Below the pieces are notes generated by a model, which did not search any database, had not been told where the DNA came from, and saw nothing but the letters and a program-made list of their open reading frames with translations. A DNA stretch of 64,000 nucleotides from Carallia brachiata (taxonomy: Eukaryota > Streptophyta > Magnoliopsida > Malpighiales > Rhizophoraceae), in NCBI GenBank assembly GCA_021464245.1, contig JADCRB010000030.1, positions 1,019,376-1,083,375 of the forward strand, written 5' to 3'. Below are positions 1 through 12,225 of this stretch, in pieces. Within the stretch, counting starts at the first letter, position 1. Every line of letters starts with the position of its first letter. The translations under genes and the position numbers were made by a program.

Positions 1-684
1 CTGTGGAAACAGGGAAGTATTATTATTTTGATTCAATAATGCTTTTGGATTGTGCATCAAAAAGCATTATGCCTAGCATTATCGGTCTTCTTGGACCGGG
101 ATGATTCTCCAGTAGGATCAGTCAGTACGTAGGAAATTATGTTCGAGTTTTATGAACTTGACTTACTTGGATCCTGCATTAAGTCAAGAGTGTTGAACTA
201 CATGATGGGCTTCATAATGGATCCATCTTAGGCCATTTTGGCTTTGGTTTCTCCTCAATTATATGCCGTTCGAACTTTGTTTCTTTTTCCAATATGGGAT
301 AACTTCCAACATAGTCTAATAGGAAAAATTCCACTGATGCTTGATTTTGTGATCTAGGGTGATCTATTTGGTTCTTGTAGTAACCATGGCAATGTTGAAA
401 TTGGCAAGCAAATCCTGAAACAATTGTTTGAATTGCAGCCATAGGGTGCAAGGGTTTTTGTGCTTCTCTCAAATTCGTTCTCTGAAGCACAAAGTTAATT
501 ACTGTAGTGCTATTTCGAGATGATATACATGCATATAATTTGACTTGCAACAATCTCTTTATTGTTGAACCAACAATAAAACCATACATATTAATACAGT
601 CATGATCAAATATTACTGGTAAAGACACTTCCATGATACGGTGATCACATTACCAGGGATTTGCATTTCTCTTGGTCAAAAAAA
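1..684 (-). other. 3' flank and 3' UTR of the first PTC52-like gene
   Basis: No coding region is supported here. The stretch from about 430 to 684 is clearly related to 5490-5744, which lies at the same distance downstream of the second PTC52-like gene; both include the shared run around TTCTCTGAAGCACAAAGTTA. This is therefore 3' UTR that was carried along in the tandem duplication. Positions 36-50 and 56-70 form a near-perfect hairpin (listed separately). Confidence 0.7.
36..70. repeat. short inverted repeat (hairpin)
   Basis: A 15-base arm (36-50) pairs with 56-70 with one mismatch around a 5-base loop. It lies beyond the 3' end of the first PTC52-like gene. It could be a polyadenylation-proximal structure or the relic of a small transposon; nothing further can be said. 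Confidence 0.5.
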
Positions 685-3339
685 TTACCATGGTAGGATA
701 TTCAAAATTTCCACAGAAGTGGTGCGAAAAGTATGATTGTAGTCATGGTAATGGAAGTTCTTATAGATGAAGTGAGCCAACCACCTCGAAGCTACAAAGC
801 ATGCTACTGCAGTTAACACTACAGCGTTCCTTGCAGCTGCTGACATGAAACCCTGCTTGTATGCAGCAACAATGCCAAATGAAACTATGGGAATAGCCTG
901 CAGAATGACCTCTAGTGCATTCAAGCCTTTGTATGCACTATTGCAGCTGCTGCAATTTACTACATGGGACGAGTACCTGCAAAATTAACAAAAATTACTC
1001 CTGACAGACAAGAAGTTTAACCATGAAAACTAAATCTTGAATAACAGCTAAATATATACCTGTCCATAAGCTGTTCTCTAGGTGGAATTGGGGGAAGAGC
1101 CCCACTATACTTGCCTCTCCAATCAACCTGCCCACCAGCATACTTTTTTAACCATCTTCTGTAACCAACCACAAAGGCATCCGACTTTGTTGGGACAAAA
1201 CAGGTCTTCTGCCAATTGGCAATGCCTTTATCCATTACCTTGCGCTCCTGCAAAGACAATCCAACTGTGAAAAATACTAGCCAATGTACAAGAGTAGATC
1301 AGCCCACTTGATCAAGGAAGAAAGTGATCAGGATGACCTCCATGTGAAGGAGGGATAAGTCTGAATCCAGAACCAAATTTGAGAACAGATGAAATATCCA
1401 TCGTGGAACAATTCTATCTTTCCAAGTTGCAAAATTTCTAGGAAAGAAGGATATCAGTCTGCTGTTGCCTGGACTAACTGGAACACAAATGAAAACTAAA
1501 GCCAATCTCCTTTGTGCTGACCCCTGCAGCTGCAGCAAGAAATTGGGTATGAACATGGTGGGAAAATAACACAAATAATCCAACCACAGATAAATTGCTA
1601 TTTAGAAGCATTATTCACCCAAAAGTAACTACTTTGAGGGGGAAAAAAAAAACAGCTAATCTGTTGACCCAGAAATTTACCATAGCATTTACTTATCATG
1701 CAGAAATTCACAAATGGTATGATCTCGAAAGGTTTTTGAGTTTGTAAAAATGAAGTTGACGCCCACATATGTTATTGTTAATGGCAGAATGAGGAACTAT
1801 AGCCCCTTCTGTTTCCTTGTAAGAAAACCAACCTACCTTCTTGGTTCCAGCTGATGGCAGAGTTTTATCACCCTGATCCACCGCCGGGTCAACATAAGAA
1901 TAAAAGACACACGGTGCAAAAAATTTACTGCTGCCCCAGTCCTGCTTCCCAACAAATCCATCTACGTCTAGTCTCTTAACTCTCAATTCAATTGGTATGC
2001 CCCCTTCTCTGTCACGCTTCTCTGCCATTGCAAATTAGTTGAATGATCATGATCTTTAATACATGCATAAAAGAGAATAGAAAATGAAACAAAAAGACTA
2101 TCTGGAAGTCTTCTTTTTACCAATGGGTTGTCGCGTGGGCAATAGACCATAATGTGCATATGTAAGATGAGCAGGATCCATAAGGTTTTCCATCAAGATT
2201 TCATACCTGAAGTTACGCCAAAGAAAAACTGAGAGCAAGTCCATGCTTATATATGCAAACATTCTCTTAAAATTTCATTAGGTGTAAAGCGTAAACGCCA
2301 TGTAATCTTTGCACACCCGAAAGGAAAATCTCTGTTTAAAGGCAACTTAGCAAATGATGGATCATCCAATTCTGGAATGAAGGGAGGTCTTTTCTTCATG
2401 ATGATGTCTTTGTATTGAGGATCTGTGCTTGGCCAAAACCACACAATGTCATGATGCACCGTACTCGGATAAATTGCTGCACATGCTTTCTTGAATTTGT
2501 GGACCTGCATAAAAATGTCTAATGGAAAGTTCTCTTTTGACCAATAACTATTATTGCCTGTACGAACATGCTTGTTGACAATGAACAATAACTTTTGCAA
2601 CATGAGGATTATGATAAGGGGTTAACCAAAAATAAGCTTATTTTGAGTTAAAATTTTCTTGAATATAATACAAGTAAACTTTAATGCATAGTAATGAGAA
2701 AAGTTAGATAGAAGATGCATTGTTCAATTTAATAACTTGCACTTGAAGTGGAAACAAAAGGAAAAAATATATGTCGATGACGCAACATCAGGGACTTCTT
2801 ACTGGAGGACCATCTAGTGGTGCCTGGGGGATGAACTTGCAGTCACCAGAACCATTGAAGCACCAGCCATGGTACACACACTGCAACCTACCCCATTGAT
2901 CAATTCTACCTTCAGACAAAGGGGCTAACCTATGAGGACAACTATCATCAAAAACCTTCCATGCACCCTCATTCCTATCCCACCACACCACCACATCAAG
3001 ACCCATGATTTTCTTTGCATGTGGCACCCTCTTGTCCAAATCACAAACTGGCATCACTGGATACCACTGTGAGAACCAATCAAACTTCTCTCCTTGACTG
3101 TCATTAGCTTCAAATCCTAGCTCCTGTGAGTCTATGGATTCAGAGAATGGTGATGATGATGATAAAATGGTAGACACCTTGAAATTTTTTGATTTGTTTG
3201 CCTGAATTGTCGAGATGGATGGACCTGTAGGTTTTGAATTAAATTGAACATTCAACAACCTTGGATTGGCGAATTGAAATTTGTAGCATGAGGTTGGGAT
3301 ATGGATTGATGGAACTGTTGAAGCTCTAAGGACTGCCAT
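685..3339 (-). CDS. PTC52: Chloroplast Rieske-type oxygenase, PTC52-like, copy 1
   Basis: Seven exons on the minus strand: 3339-2803, 2504-2317, 2206-2121, 2021-1837, 1523-1338, 1247-1060, 976-685; all junctions keep frame and give 553 residues, close to the known length of PTC52 proteins. The first ~70 residues are Ser/Thr-rich and basic, fitting a plastid transit peptide. A Rieske [2Fe-2S] site is visible as CPH (Cys134, His136) and CVYH (Cys154, His157) inside the segment [17 protein letters not shown], which is characteristic of PTC52 rather than PAO. The exon 3 segment [12 protein letters not shown] holds the mononuclear iron histidines. Near the C terminus is the family's CxxC (NCSSCNS) followed by two hydrophobic segments that would anchor it in the plastid membrane. 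Known relatives oxygenate chlorophyll-type tetrapyrroles (PAO, CAO, TIC55); PTC52 is linked to protochlorophyllide at the inner envelope. The exact substrate here is inference. Confidence 0.93.
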
Positions 3340-5489
3340 GGCTGCTTGCTTTTGAGCTCAAGCTAGAGAAAAACTAAAATTGTACAGTTATTGAACTCCA
3401 TTAATTGAAAGCTGGATCAAATTTAACTAATTTTTTTAACACAAAAAAATTAATGATTAATTAATTAATTATCAAAAAAAATAAAAAAATAAATTTATAA
3501 ACAATGTATGAGATGCAAGTACTCTAATCTCCTTAAAAGAAAAAATCATGGCGGGAGCTCAAAATCCTCACCACCCTCGCACCATCTGCCAGTAGCCAAT
3601 GAAACCCAGTTGATATATTTAACTAATATTGATGTGATGGTGCGACGACCATGCATTTTTTTATTGGTAAAGGCTATGTGTGGTAAGACTGGAGCACCGA
3701 CAGCCAATAAAATACTGATTCTTATTTAGATTTTAAAGAAAAACATTCACGAAGAATTTCTTTTATTTTAATTTTAACACATTTTATCTTGAATGTATAT
3801 TTTAAATATTAAAATAATATTAATTAGATTTAAATTTTAATTTTATTTAAAAAAATTAAAATACTACTTACTTGGTGTCCAAATTTTAATAGCCCTAAGA
3901 ACACCTTTTATACAATTCGAGTTAGTGGTTCAGTAATAAATCAATATATTTTTATATTTAGTGTACTCAGTTCGAGTTTCAGTATATACATTCTTACTAA
4001 ACAATGATTATGTGGTCTTTTGTTGAAGAAAGATTGTGACCTGCCCTTAGAATTACACTCATTCGCTGAGATATTGATGGTAGAAACTTGTTGACTCTAC
4101 TGGTATTCATGTAGTAAGTTTAATCTCTTTAAGGATTATTAATCAAACTGTTCAAACAAAAATTACTTTAAATTCAGCTTAAAAATTCAATAAACGATAC
4201 GTTTGACATTGATTTTTTTTTTTTATGAAAAAAAGCACCTTTTATTATTTGGGTACAGTTCAATCACAATTCAGGATTCTTGATCACCACTGACAATTAC
4301 TGCGATTTTCATTGATACAAGGTCAACCTTAGTTAGCACCAGTCATGCTTGTACTAACATAGGTACAATGACACGAAAATTACGAATATAGATATAATAA
4401 TATATTAATTTTAAAAAATTATTATTTATATATATATATATATAAAGGTTGAACATTGACAATGTGCAAATTTGTAATATTTTATTGAAAAATAAATATT
4501 TATTCCATTAAAGATTGAGGTGCCATTTAATGTTTTTGCTGCTACAAATAATGTAACAATAATATAATTATATAATTAGGTTGTTGCTATGGGAGATTTC
4601 GGGTACACCAAAAAGCCAAATCCAAGTAAAATTAATAACTAAAGGAATAGAGTGAGGGGCGTGCTTAGGAAAAGCTGAAGGCAGGGGGGGTGAGTTTTGA
4701 TGATTTTCATAAAATTATATAAACTTCACTTTATTGTATAATTTAAATTATGGGTAAGTTGTATTTAAAAAAATAATCAAAATAAAAATCAGTTGAAAAA
4801 ATGTTATTGTGGGTCCAGATTGTCTTAGGCCATTTTTATTTCGTGTGTCCTTTCCACCGGACGTTAGAACTTGGAAGAACTTTTCCACGGCCTCAACGAG
4901 GCACTGATTGTTCAAGAGCCGAATGAGGGTCCCTTCTAAGCAATGGTGGAAAACAAAACTTTTCAATGTCCCCCGCTAAATGAATAAATACTCAGAATAT
5001 TGGTGGGACTAGAGATAAATTGGGCCTCCCTTAGTGATAATATGAATTTTAAAGCACCATAGAATCTACGGTCCTCTATCGCCGAATGATTGCTTCCAGT
5101 CTTTCTCATTAATAATTCACTCTCCCATTTGCACTTGAAGCTTGTAGCTGTGAATCCAGGTATTGGGTTGCTGTGGTTGTTCATGGTCAGACAGTAAAAT
5201 TGGGAATTGGGGTCCCAAGTTTGGGTGTAGAATGGACAGATAGATGCACATGTTGTATGTACTTTCGTTCCATAGATGTGCAGGGAAAATGTTTGCATGA
5301 CGTTATCTTGAAATTGGATGATTGGTAGGTACGTTTGTTGCGGAGATTTTTTTTTTTTTTCAAGAGATAAGAGAATTGAGGTGGAGCCTGATGGGTTTAC
5401 TTTAATTAATTTGCTTTCAACTTTGTTCACAAATGTGTGATATTTTTTTTGGGTTAGGTTTGTGAATTTATATGTTGAAAAATTTTTGG
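3340..5489. other. Intergenic region between the two PTC52-like copies
   Basis: AT-rich DNA with the promoter of copy 1 on its left side and the 3' end of copy 2 on its right side. There is a (TA)n run near 4427-4445. A segment at about 3900-4050 has a GTTCGAGTTTC stretch resembling a polymerase III B box and may be a decayed SINE. A 155-codon open stretch on the minus strand (4963-5430) has no recognisable domain and starts in a lysine-rich, low-complexity region; I do not call it a gene. Confidence 0.5.
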
Positions 5490-5744
5490 AATTGGAGCCA
5501 CATGGTGCAGGCCTTTTTTTACTTCTCTCAAATTTGTTCTCTGAAGCACAAAGTTAATTACCATAGTGCTCTTTGGAAATCATATACATGCATATCATTT
5601 GACTTGCAACAATCTCTTTTATCGTTGAACCAACAACATAACCGTACATATTAATACAGTCATGATCAAATATTCCAGGTAAAGACACTTCCATGGTAAT
5701 AGCGATCACATTAGCGGGGGATTGCTTTTCTTTTCTCTGGAAAA
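5490..5744 (-). other. 3' UTR of PTC52-like copy 2 (duplicated in copy 1)
   Basis: Continuous similarity with 430-684 shows that the unit of tandem duplication reaches at least 250 bases past the stop codon. The unit is therefore about 5 kb (copy 1 stop at 685, copy 2 stop at 5745). Confidence 0.75.
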
Positions 5745-8374
5745 TTACCAGGGGATCTTCAAAAGTTCGGCTTGAGTGGCAGGAGATGAATGATTGTAGT
5801 CGTGGAAATGGAAATACTTGTAGATGAAGTGAGCCAACCATCTTGAAGCTGCGAAGCACGCCACAGCAGTCGCAACTGTGGCGTTCCTTGCAGCTGCTGA
5901 CATGAAACCCTCCTCGGTTGCAGCAACAATGCCAATTAAGACTATGGAAATGACCTGAAGGATGACCTCTAGTGTATTTAGGCCTTTGTATGCAGCACTG
6001 CAACTGCTGCAGTTTACCACATGGGACCAGTACCTGCAAAATTAACACACAAGTTAACTCAGAATTGGCAGTCAGCAAGGATGTGATAAGGAAGTTTAGT
6101 TATCAAAACTGAATCTTGTGTGATAGCAATATATGTATGTACCTGTCCATAAGCTGTTCTCTGGGTGGAGTTGGAGGAAGAGCCCCATTATACTTGCCTT
6201 TCCAATCGACCTGCCCACCAGCATACTTTTTTAACCATCTTCTGAAACCAACCACAAAGGCATCCGACTTCGTTGGCACAAAACAAGTCTTCTGCCAATT
6301 GTCAAGTCCTTTATCCATTAGCTTGCGCTCCTGCAAAGACAATCCAGCTGTGATCAATACAAGCCAACGCACAAGAGTAGATCAGCCCACTTGATGAAAG
6401 AAGAAAGTGATTAGGATGACCTCCACGTGAAGGAGGTATAAGTCTGTATCCAGAACCAGGTTTTGCCCCTTATGGAATATCCATCGCGGAACAACTTTAT
6501 CTATCCAAGTCGCAAAATTTCTTGGAAAGAAAGATATCATTCTGCTGTTGCCCGGACTAACTGGAACACAAATGAAAATTAAAGCCAATCTCTTTTGCGC
6601 GTATCCCTGCCAAAAGCAAAAACTGTGTATGAAAACGTTGGGAAAATAACATGAATGATACAACCGCAAATAAATTGCTAGTTAAAAGCATTAATATAAC
6701 CTAACTCTACTACTTTTGAGTGAAAAAAAGCTAATCTGTTGAATTCGAAATCTACCATGGCATGCACTTAGCTTGCAGAAATTCACAACCGGGTACGAAC
6801 AATTTGCAGGTATTTAAGTTCCTGAATAAGAAGCAGAATGAAGAACTATAGCCCCTTCTGTTTCATGCATGAGAACCAACCTACCTTGTTGGTTTCAGCT
6901 GATGGCAGAGTTCCATTGTTACCTTGATCCGCCACTGGATCAACATAAGAGTAAAAGACGCATGGAGCAATAAATTTACTGCTGCCCCAGTCCTGCTTTC
7001 CAATAAAACCATTTACGTCTAGAGTCTTGACACTCAATTCCATTGGCCAGCCACCTTCTCTGTCACGCTTCTCTGCATTTTTAGTTCGAATTATAATGAT
7101 CTAAACTCCATGCATGAAAGAGAATCAATAGAAGAAAACGAATTCGGGAGAGCAACCTAAATGTCCTCATTTACCTATGGGTTGTTTTGCTTGCATTATG
7201 CCATAATGTGCATAATGAACATGAGCAGGATCCATAAGGTTTTCGATCAAGACTTCATACCTGAAGTTAACCCAAATAAAAACTGACAGCAAGTCCATAC
7301 TTAATATAATTAAATATATTTTAGCCAACAAATATTCCCTTCTTGAAATTGCATCAGATGTAAACCCCATGTAATCTTTGCATACCCGTAAGGCATATCT
7401 CTGTTTGAAGATAACTTAGCAAATGATGGGTCGTCCAATTCTGGAATGAATGGAGGTTTTTTCTTCATAATAATGTCTTTGTATTGAGGATCAGTGCTTG
7501 GCCAAAACCACACAATGTCATGATGCACTGTACTCGGATAAATTGCTGCACATGCTTTCTTAAATGTGTGGACCTACATAAAAAATGTTCTCAGGGAAAA
7601 TTCACACTTGACAAGGAAGTTTTAATGGCTGTACAAACATGCTTGCTGATAATGAACTACAACTTCTGCAACCTGAGGATTAGGATAAGGGCTTCACAAA
7701 AAATAAGCTTATTTGAGTCATTTTTCTTGAATATAATATAGATAGAGCATGCATTAAACAATTGAATAACTTGCACATGAAGAGGAAACAAAGGGAAAAA
7801 ATATGTGGATGATGCAACATCAGAGACTACTTACTGGAGGACCATCCGGTGGTGACTGAGGGATGAACTTGCAGTCACCAGATCCGTTGAAGCACCAGCC
7901 ATGGTACACACACTGCAACCTACCCCATTGATCAATTCTACCTTCAGACAAAGGGGCCAGCCTATGAGGACAAGCATCATCAAAAACCTTCCATGCACCC
8001 TCATTCCTATCCCACCACACCACCACATCAAGACCCATGATTTTCTTTGCATGTGGCACCCTCTTGTCCAAATCACAAACTAGCATCACCGGATACCACT
8101 GTGAGAACCAATCAAACTTCTCTTCTTGACTGTCATTATCTTCAAATCCTAGCTTCTCTGAGTCTATGGATTCAGAGAATGGTGATGATGATGATGATAA
8201 AGTGCTGGACACCTTGAAAGTTTTTGATTTGTTTCTGTGAATTCTTGAAATAGATAGACCTGTAGATTCTGAATTAAACTGATTATTCAACAACCTTGGA
8301 TTGGAATATTTAAATGTATAGCGTGAAGCTGGGATATGGATTGATGGAATCAAAGACGCTCTAAAGATTGACAT
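5745..8374 (-). CDS. PTC52: Chloroplast Rieske-type oxygenase, PTC52-like, copy 2
   Basis: Exons on the minus strand: 8374-7835, 7573-7386, 7260-7175, 7072-6885, 6606-6421, 6330-6143, 6033-5745, giving 554 residues with no frame break. The start is set at the ATG that aligns with copy 1 (MSIFRAS versus MAVLRAS); an upstream in-frame extension has no ATG. The Rieske ligands are Cys135/His137 and Cys155/His158, the mononuclear-iron segment [12 protein letters not shown] is present, and the C-terminal CxxC reads NCSSCSA, followed by two membrane segments. Exon lengths match copy 1 except for one extra codon each in exons 1 and 4 and one fewer in exon 7, so this is a tandem duplicate with both members apparently functional. 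Residues typical of PTC52 that differ in copy 1 (for example YWSHVVNC here, YSSHVVNC there) suggest this copy is the more conserved one. Confidence 0.93.
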
Positions 8375-11300
8375 GTCTGCCTCGTTTGAGCTCAAGTTAG
8401 AAAGTGAAAAAGTTTTGAGCTTGAAATTAGATTTGGTTAGAGACTTAGAGCTTTCTTCTAGTGTGTTTGAAATATGGCCTGTTTGGATTGATGAATTTTG
8501 AAGAGGAAAGAAAATAAAAAGAAAATTTTAGTCAATTAAATATTATTATTATTATAATATTTTTTAATTTTTTAATTTATTTTTATTAATTTATATAATT
8601 AATTTTTATTTTTTATATAAATTATTATTTATTTTCTTTCTTATAACTTTTTAATTATTTTTTTATAATTTTTTTTTTCAATTATAACATTATTATTATA
8701 TTATTATTATTATATATATATTTATTTTATATTATATTTTTTTTTCCCGCCGCTTCCTATCAACCAAAACACATTATCAAAAACGACATGATGCGTTAGG
8801 GCCAAATAAGTCTACACAAGTTGATGCACCGAGAGGTATTCCAACCGAGTTGTCTCATTATTTTAATAATTTTTTATTTTTTTAATCCCTACAAGTTCGA
8901 CAATTTTGCATTCTGTCTGACAAGTGTCAGGCAGAATCTTTTTCTTCGCTAGACAAAAGATACGGCATTTAAATCACTGATTACTATGTCATCTTTTATT
9001 AATAAAGTAAATAGTATGTAATAATATTTAAATAAAAATAAAATAAAATTAAAATAATATAAATTATTAAATAATTAAAATTAAAAAAATTATAAATAAA
9101 TTATTAAATATTATTAATTAAATTATATAATTAATTTATTATTATAATTAAAATTAATTTATATAATTAAATTCAGTAAAATAATAAAATTAAGCCAGAC
9201 AAAACTATTGCTCTACTATTCATATTAAAAAAATTAGGGTACTGTATTAGCAAATTAAAAAATTAAGGTTTAGGACAAATTAAATTATTGGCAACAACGT
9301 TAAATAAATTTAAAGTTTTTCAAACAATTAAAAAAAAAAGAATATAAATGGTGAGTATAATTATGTAACATCGCTCTTACCAAAAATAGAAAGAAAAAAA
9401 AGTTAGGGTACTACTATTTTTAATAGTACTTTTTATTCTTTAATAAAAATAATTTTTTAAAAAATTCTTTAGAATTTGAAGTTAATGATTTAAGTTATAT
9501 AATTCGGAGTTTAAAATTTAGAATTTAGAATAATATTTATTAAATTTTAATTTTATTTATCTAATGATATGTATCACTTGATTTTATCAAAAAAAAAATC
9601 TGATAAGTATTTCCTTTACATAAAATTATTTTTCAAAAACTATTTATGGTGCATCACCAATGTTAAAATAAATAATTAAGATTTTTTTAAAAAAAAAGGT
9701 GGTTTCTTTTGAAAAGGGTGGTTTCAGGTAGCATTAATTGCCGACTATTTATACTTTTATAACTAGAGAAAAAGTTTCTGAATCATTTTTTGAAATTATA
9801 ACTTACTGAAAATTATTTGTAACCAGTTAAATTTATTATACAACAAAAATATAGTGATTTTTTTCTTAAATTGTATTTATAATCAAAATAATTATATAAT
9901 AAATTTAATATATTGTATTTAAAAAATTTTTTCTAACAAATTTTTTCAATAAACCTAAGAGATATTGAACAAATTAAAAAAAAATCTGGACAAATGTTTA
10001 ACAAACAAAAAAAGATACTAGACTACCTTTGTGTCCTTGGTTCTATGGGGAGAACATGATTTTCGAAGTATGTTAATTGCAGAAAGTTAATTTTTACGGT
10101 AATCTCATGATTGAAGTTCGAGATCCAAATTAGCTCAGAACAGTTAAGAGTTTCTTAGTACAGAACAGAAAGCCCTAGATCTGTCTGCTTCAGTTCAACT
10201 ACCTTGTCTCTCTTCAACGCCTGTTCTTGTTGTCCGTGGGCAACACCTGTCATTTTTCTGGTATGCCGCGACGTGGGTTTGAGTTTTAAAATTTCAGGTA
10301 CGATTCAACGGCCTCTAAATGAAAAGTCCATGGTCGACTAATTATTTAATTTGTAGAATTCCAGATTTAATTAGGACCCAAAAAAAAAAGAATTTCAGAT
10401 TTAATTTTCTGTTATATTCTCTTGTTGTGGAGGAAGCTTTTTCTCTTTTTATTTTCTGCTTTTTTTTTCCTTTTTTAAATATCTTTTTAGTATCAATCCT
10501 GGTATACCCGAAAAATTTCGTCCATTTATCGTAAACGACAGATTTTTCGGCGTCTTTGCCCATTATAGACATTTCGGCCCTCCATCTGAAACTGAGTTTT
10601 GGACAGTAAGACATTTAGCGATCTTTTGGATTTTGTTTATTTGCAGTAAAATATTTTATAAATTTTTTTTTTTTATATTTGTTTCATGTAACAATGAAAT
10701 ATTTTTAAAAAAATTTGAGAAAAATTTTGAAATTTTCAAAGAAAATAAATTACGGTTATTCTGAATTGAAATTATTTTTAAAAAAAAAAAATAAAATATG
10801 CTTTAAGTGAAGGATAAAAGAAAATTATTATTTTCACTAAAAATATTTTCTTCTACAAATAGTTTACAAAAATAAGTTATTTTCTAACAAACAAACGGAA
10901 TACTCTTACTTTGCATCTTGGTATATGTTATAAAGTAAGATAGTATAGGATATGTTAATTTTATACTATATAAATTATAATATAATAGGACTAACCTATC
11001 TTATACTATTCTACTTTAGTGTCTAAGATCAAAAATGGGTGATGAAGCAGCTAGATATATGCAGTTTTTCAGTTCTTTTCACTTCAGTGGCAATTAGAAA
11101 CAGTGAAATGGCCGGGTGTTCTTGGCTTCTTGGTGTGGGTATTAATAGCGATAATAAGATTTTTCCTCTGGAAGGGGGTTTCAGTGTCATATGATGCTTT
11201 GGTAGAAGTATTATTTTGTAGATTATAAGCCAGTGTGTTGAATAAGGAGGCATGTTCTCCTGACCCGAAAGATCAATACATTAAGAATCTTGTGTTGTTT

Positions 11301-11573
11301 CAGTTATTGGAGGATGCTGAAATTTATATGATACAACGCATTTTCATGTATAATGTTAATGATCTCATTGAATTTTGATTCTTAAGTTCTAGGATTGTGC
11401 ACGTTTCTGTATGCAGCTATGCATTATTTTTTCAGTGTTGCATCTTGGGTTGCCTAGTTCACAATTGTAAGTCATCCGACTCATTTTGTGGTTGTCTTTG
11501 GATTCTTACTTTACCATAAGATCAGTGCCGGAGGTAAAAAAAATCATTGAGATAGATATGGTTTGCGTTGCAG
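8375..11573. other. AT-rich intergenic region
   Basis: Promoter side of PTC52-like copy 2 on the left; possible 5' untranslated exon(s) of the MRP10-like gene on the right (a pyrimidine-rich stretch with gene-like composition at about 10,140-10,290). 8520-8750 and 8980-9200 are almost pure A/T. A segment at about 10,627-10,900 begins with TTTTGTTTATTTGCAG and ends with the roughly inverted ACAAACAAACGGAA, a pattern seen in hAT-type MITEs, but no target duplication is clear. No coding region is supported. Confidence 0.45.
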
Positions 11574-11577
11574 AATA

Positions 11578-12225
11578 ATGGGCCGAAAATCCGGGCAATT
11601 GTACATAAACCCAAAGAAATTTGGCGCTGTTGCAAAACCTTGCATGAAGGAGATGATATCATTCCTCAACTGCTACTGTCTGAACCAGCTGAATGGTGAA
11701 AAATGTGCTCGCCAAAAGGAGCTTCTGAGCGCCTGCTTGGATTCAGAGGTGATGCAACATTGACCTATTGTATAATAGTTCATTTTGTAGAATAATATTG
11801 TAATTTTGCATCTTGTAGACTGCATACTTGTTTTGCATCGTGTCCTCCATTTCTTGTGTTGAATTGCATGGCTTGGTGTAACGGTAAAGGTTATTTCACT
11901 GTGAAGAAAGGTCACAAATTTGGGTTGCAAAAACAATTTCTTTGTGCAAAAATAAGGGTTAGACTACTTACATTTGACCATTACCCAAAATTCATGTGTG
12001 AGAGTCATGCACACTAGAAATGCCCTTCGTCCTCCATTCTTTGTGTCCTTCTTGAGTAATTCAAGAGACTATGTTTTTGGTTTTGTCAACTCATTGAAAT
12101 CTCTGTAATTGTTTGAGTGATTTGTGAATCTGAATATTTTGTTCACCATCCTGCATACTAGCAAAAAGAAACAGTTGGGGAGCATTAACTATCATTTACA
12201 GAGGCTTAGCAGGGGAAGGAAGTAG
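11578..12225 (+). CDS. Twin-CX9C (CHCH) protein, MRP10/mS37-like mitochondrial ribosomal protein
   Basis: The first coding exon runs from ATG 11,578 to 11,748 (57 codons), preceded by a good splice acceptor (TTGCGTTGCAG) just before AATAATG, so there is a 5' UTR intron. It encodes MGRKSGQLYINPKKFG and Cys22, Cys32, Cys43, Cys53, an exact twin CX9C pattern that is oxidised in the mitochondrial intermembrane space in CHCH proteins; the MGRK...YINPKKF start matches plant MRP10-type small-subunit proteins. A conserved tail (QLGSINYHLQRLSRGRK) is encoded at about 12,163-12,222 with stop at 12,223-12,225 after an AG at 12,160-12,161. The 11,748 donor and this acceptor do not join in the tail's frame, so a small middle exon of 3n+2 bases, a non-canonical donor, or a frameshift must be involved. 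Without it the direct join gives a short out-of-frame tail. Confidence 0.75.
11866..12030 (+). mobile_element. Old tRNA-derived SINE (Au-like) in the MRP10-like intron
   Basis: The segment opens with GGCTTGGTGTAACGGTAAAG, which fits the A-box end of Au-type plant SINEs, continues with AAAGGTCAC at the position of the B-box region, and then TGCAAAAATAAGGGTTAGAC and TAC..ATTTGACC, corresponding to the family's internal body. The B box itself is decayed (no GTTCGA). No clear target duplication was seen, so this is an old, inactive copy. Confidence 0.55.

Noticed and set aside
4963..5430. 155-codon open stretch on the minus strand between the PTC52-like copies
   Set aside because: No domain, no splice sites, lysine-run low complexity at the N terminus, and no counterpart at the other copy; probably chance.
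10627..10900. hAT-type MITE upstream of the MRP10-like gene
   Set aside because: Ends are only loosely inverted and no target duplication was found; kept as a remark in the intergenic entry only.
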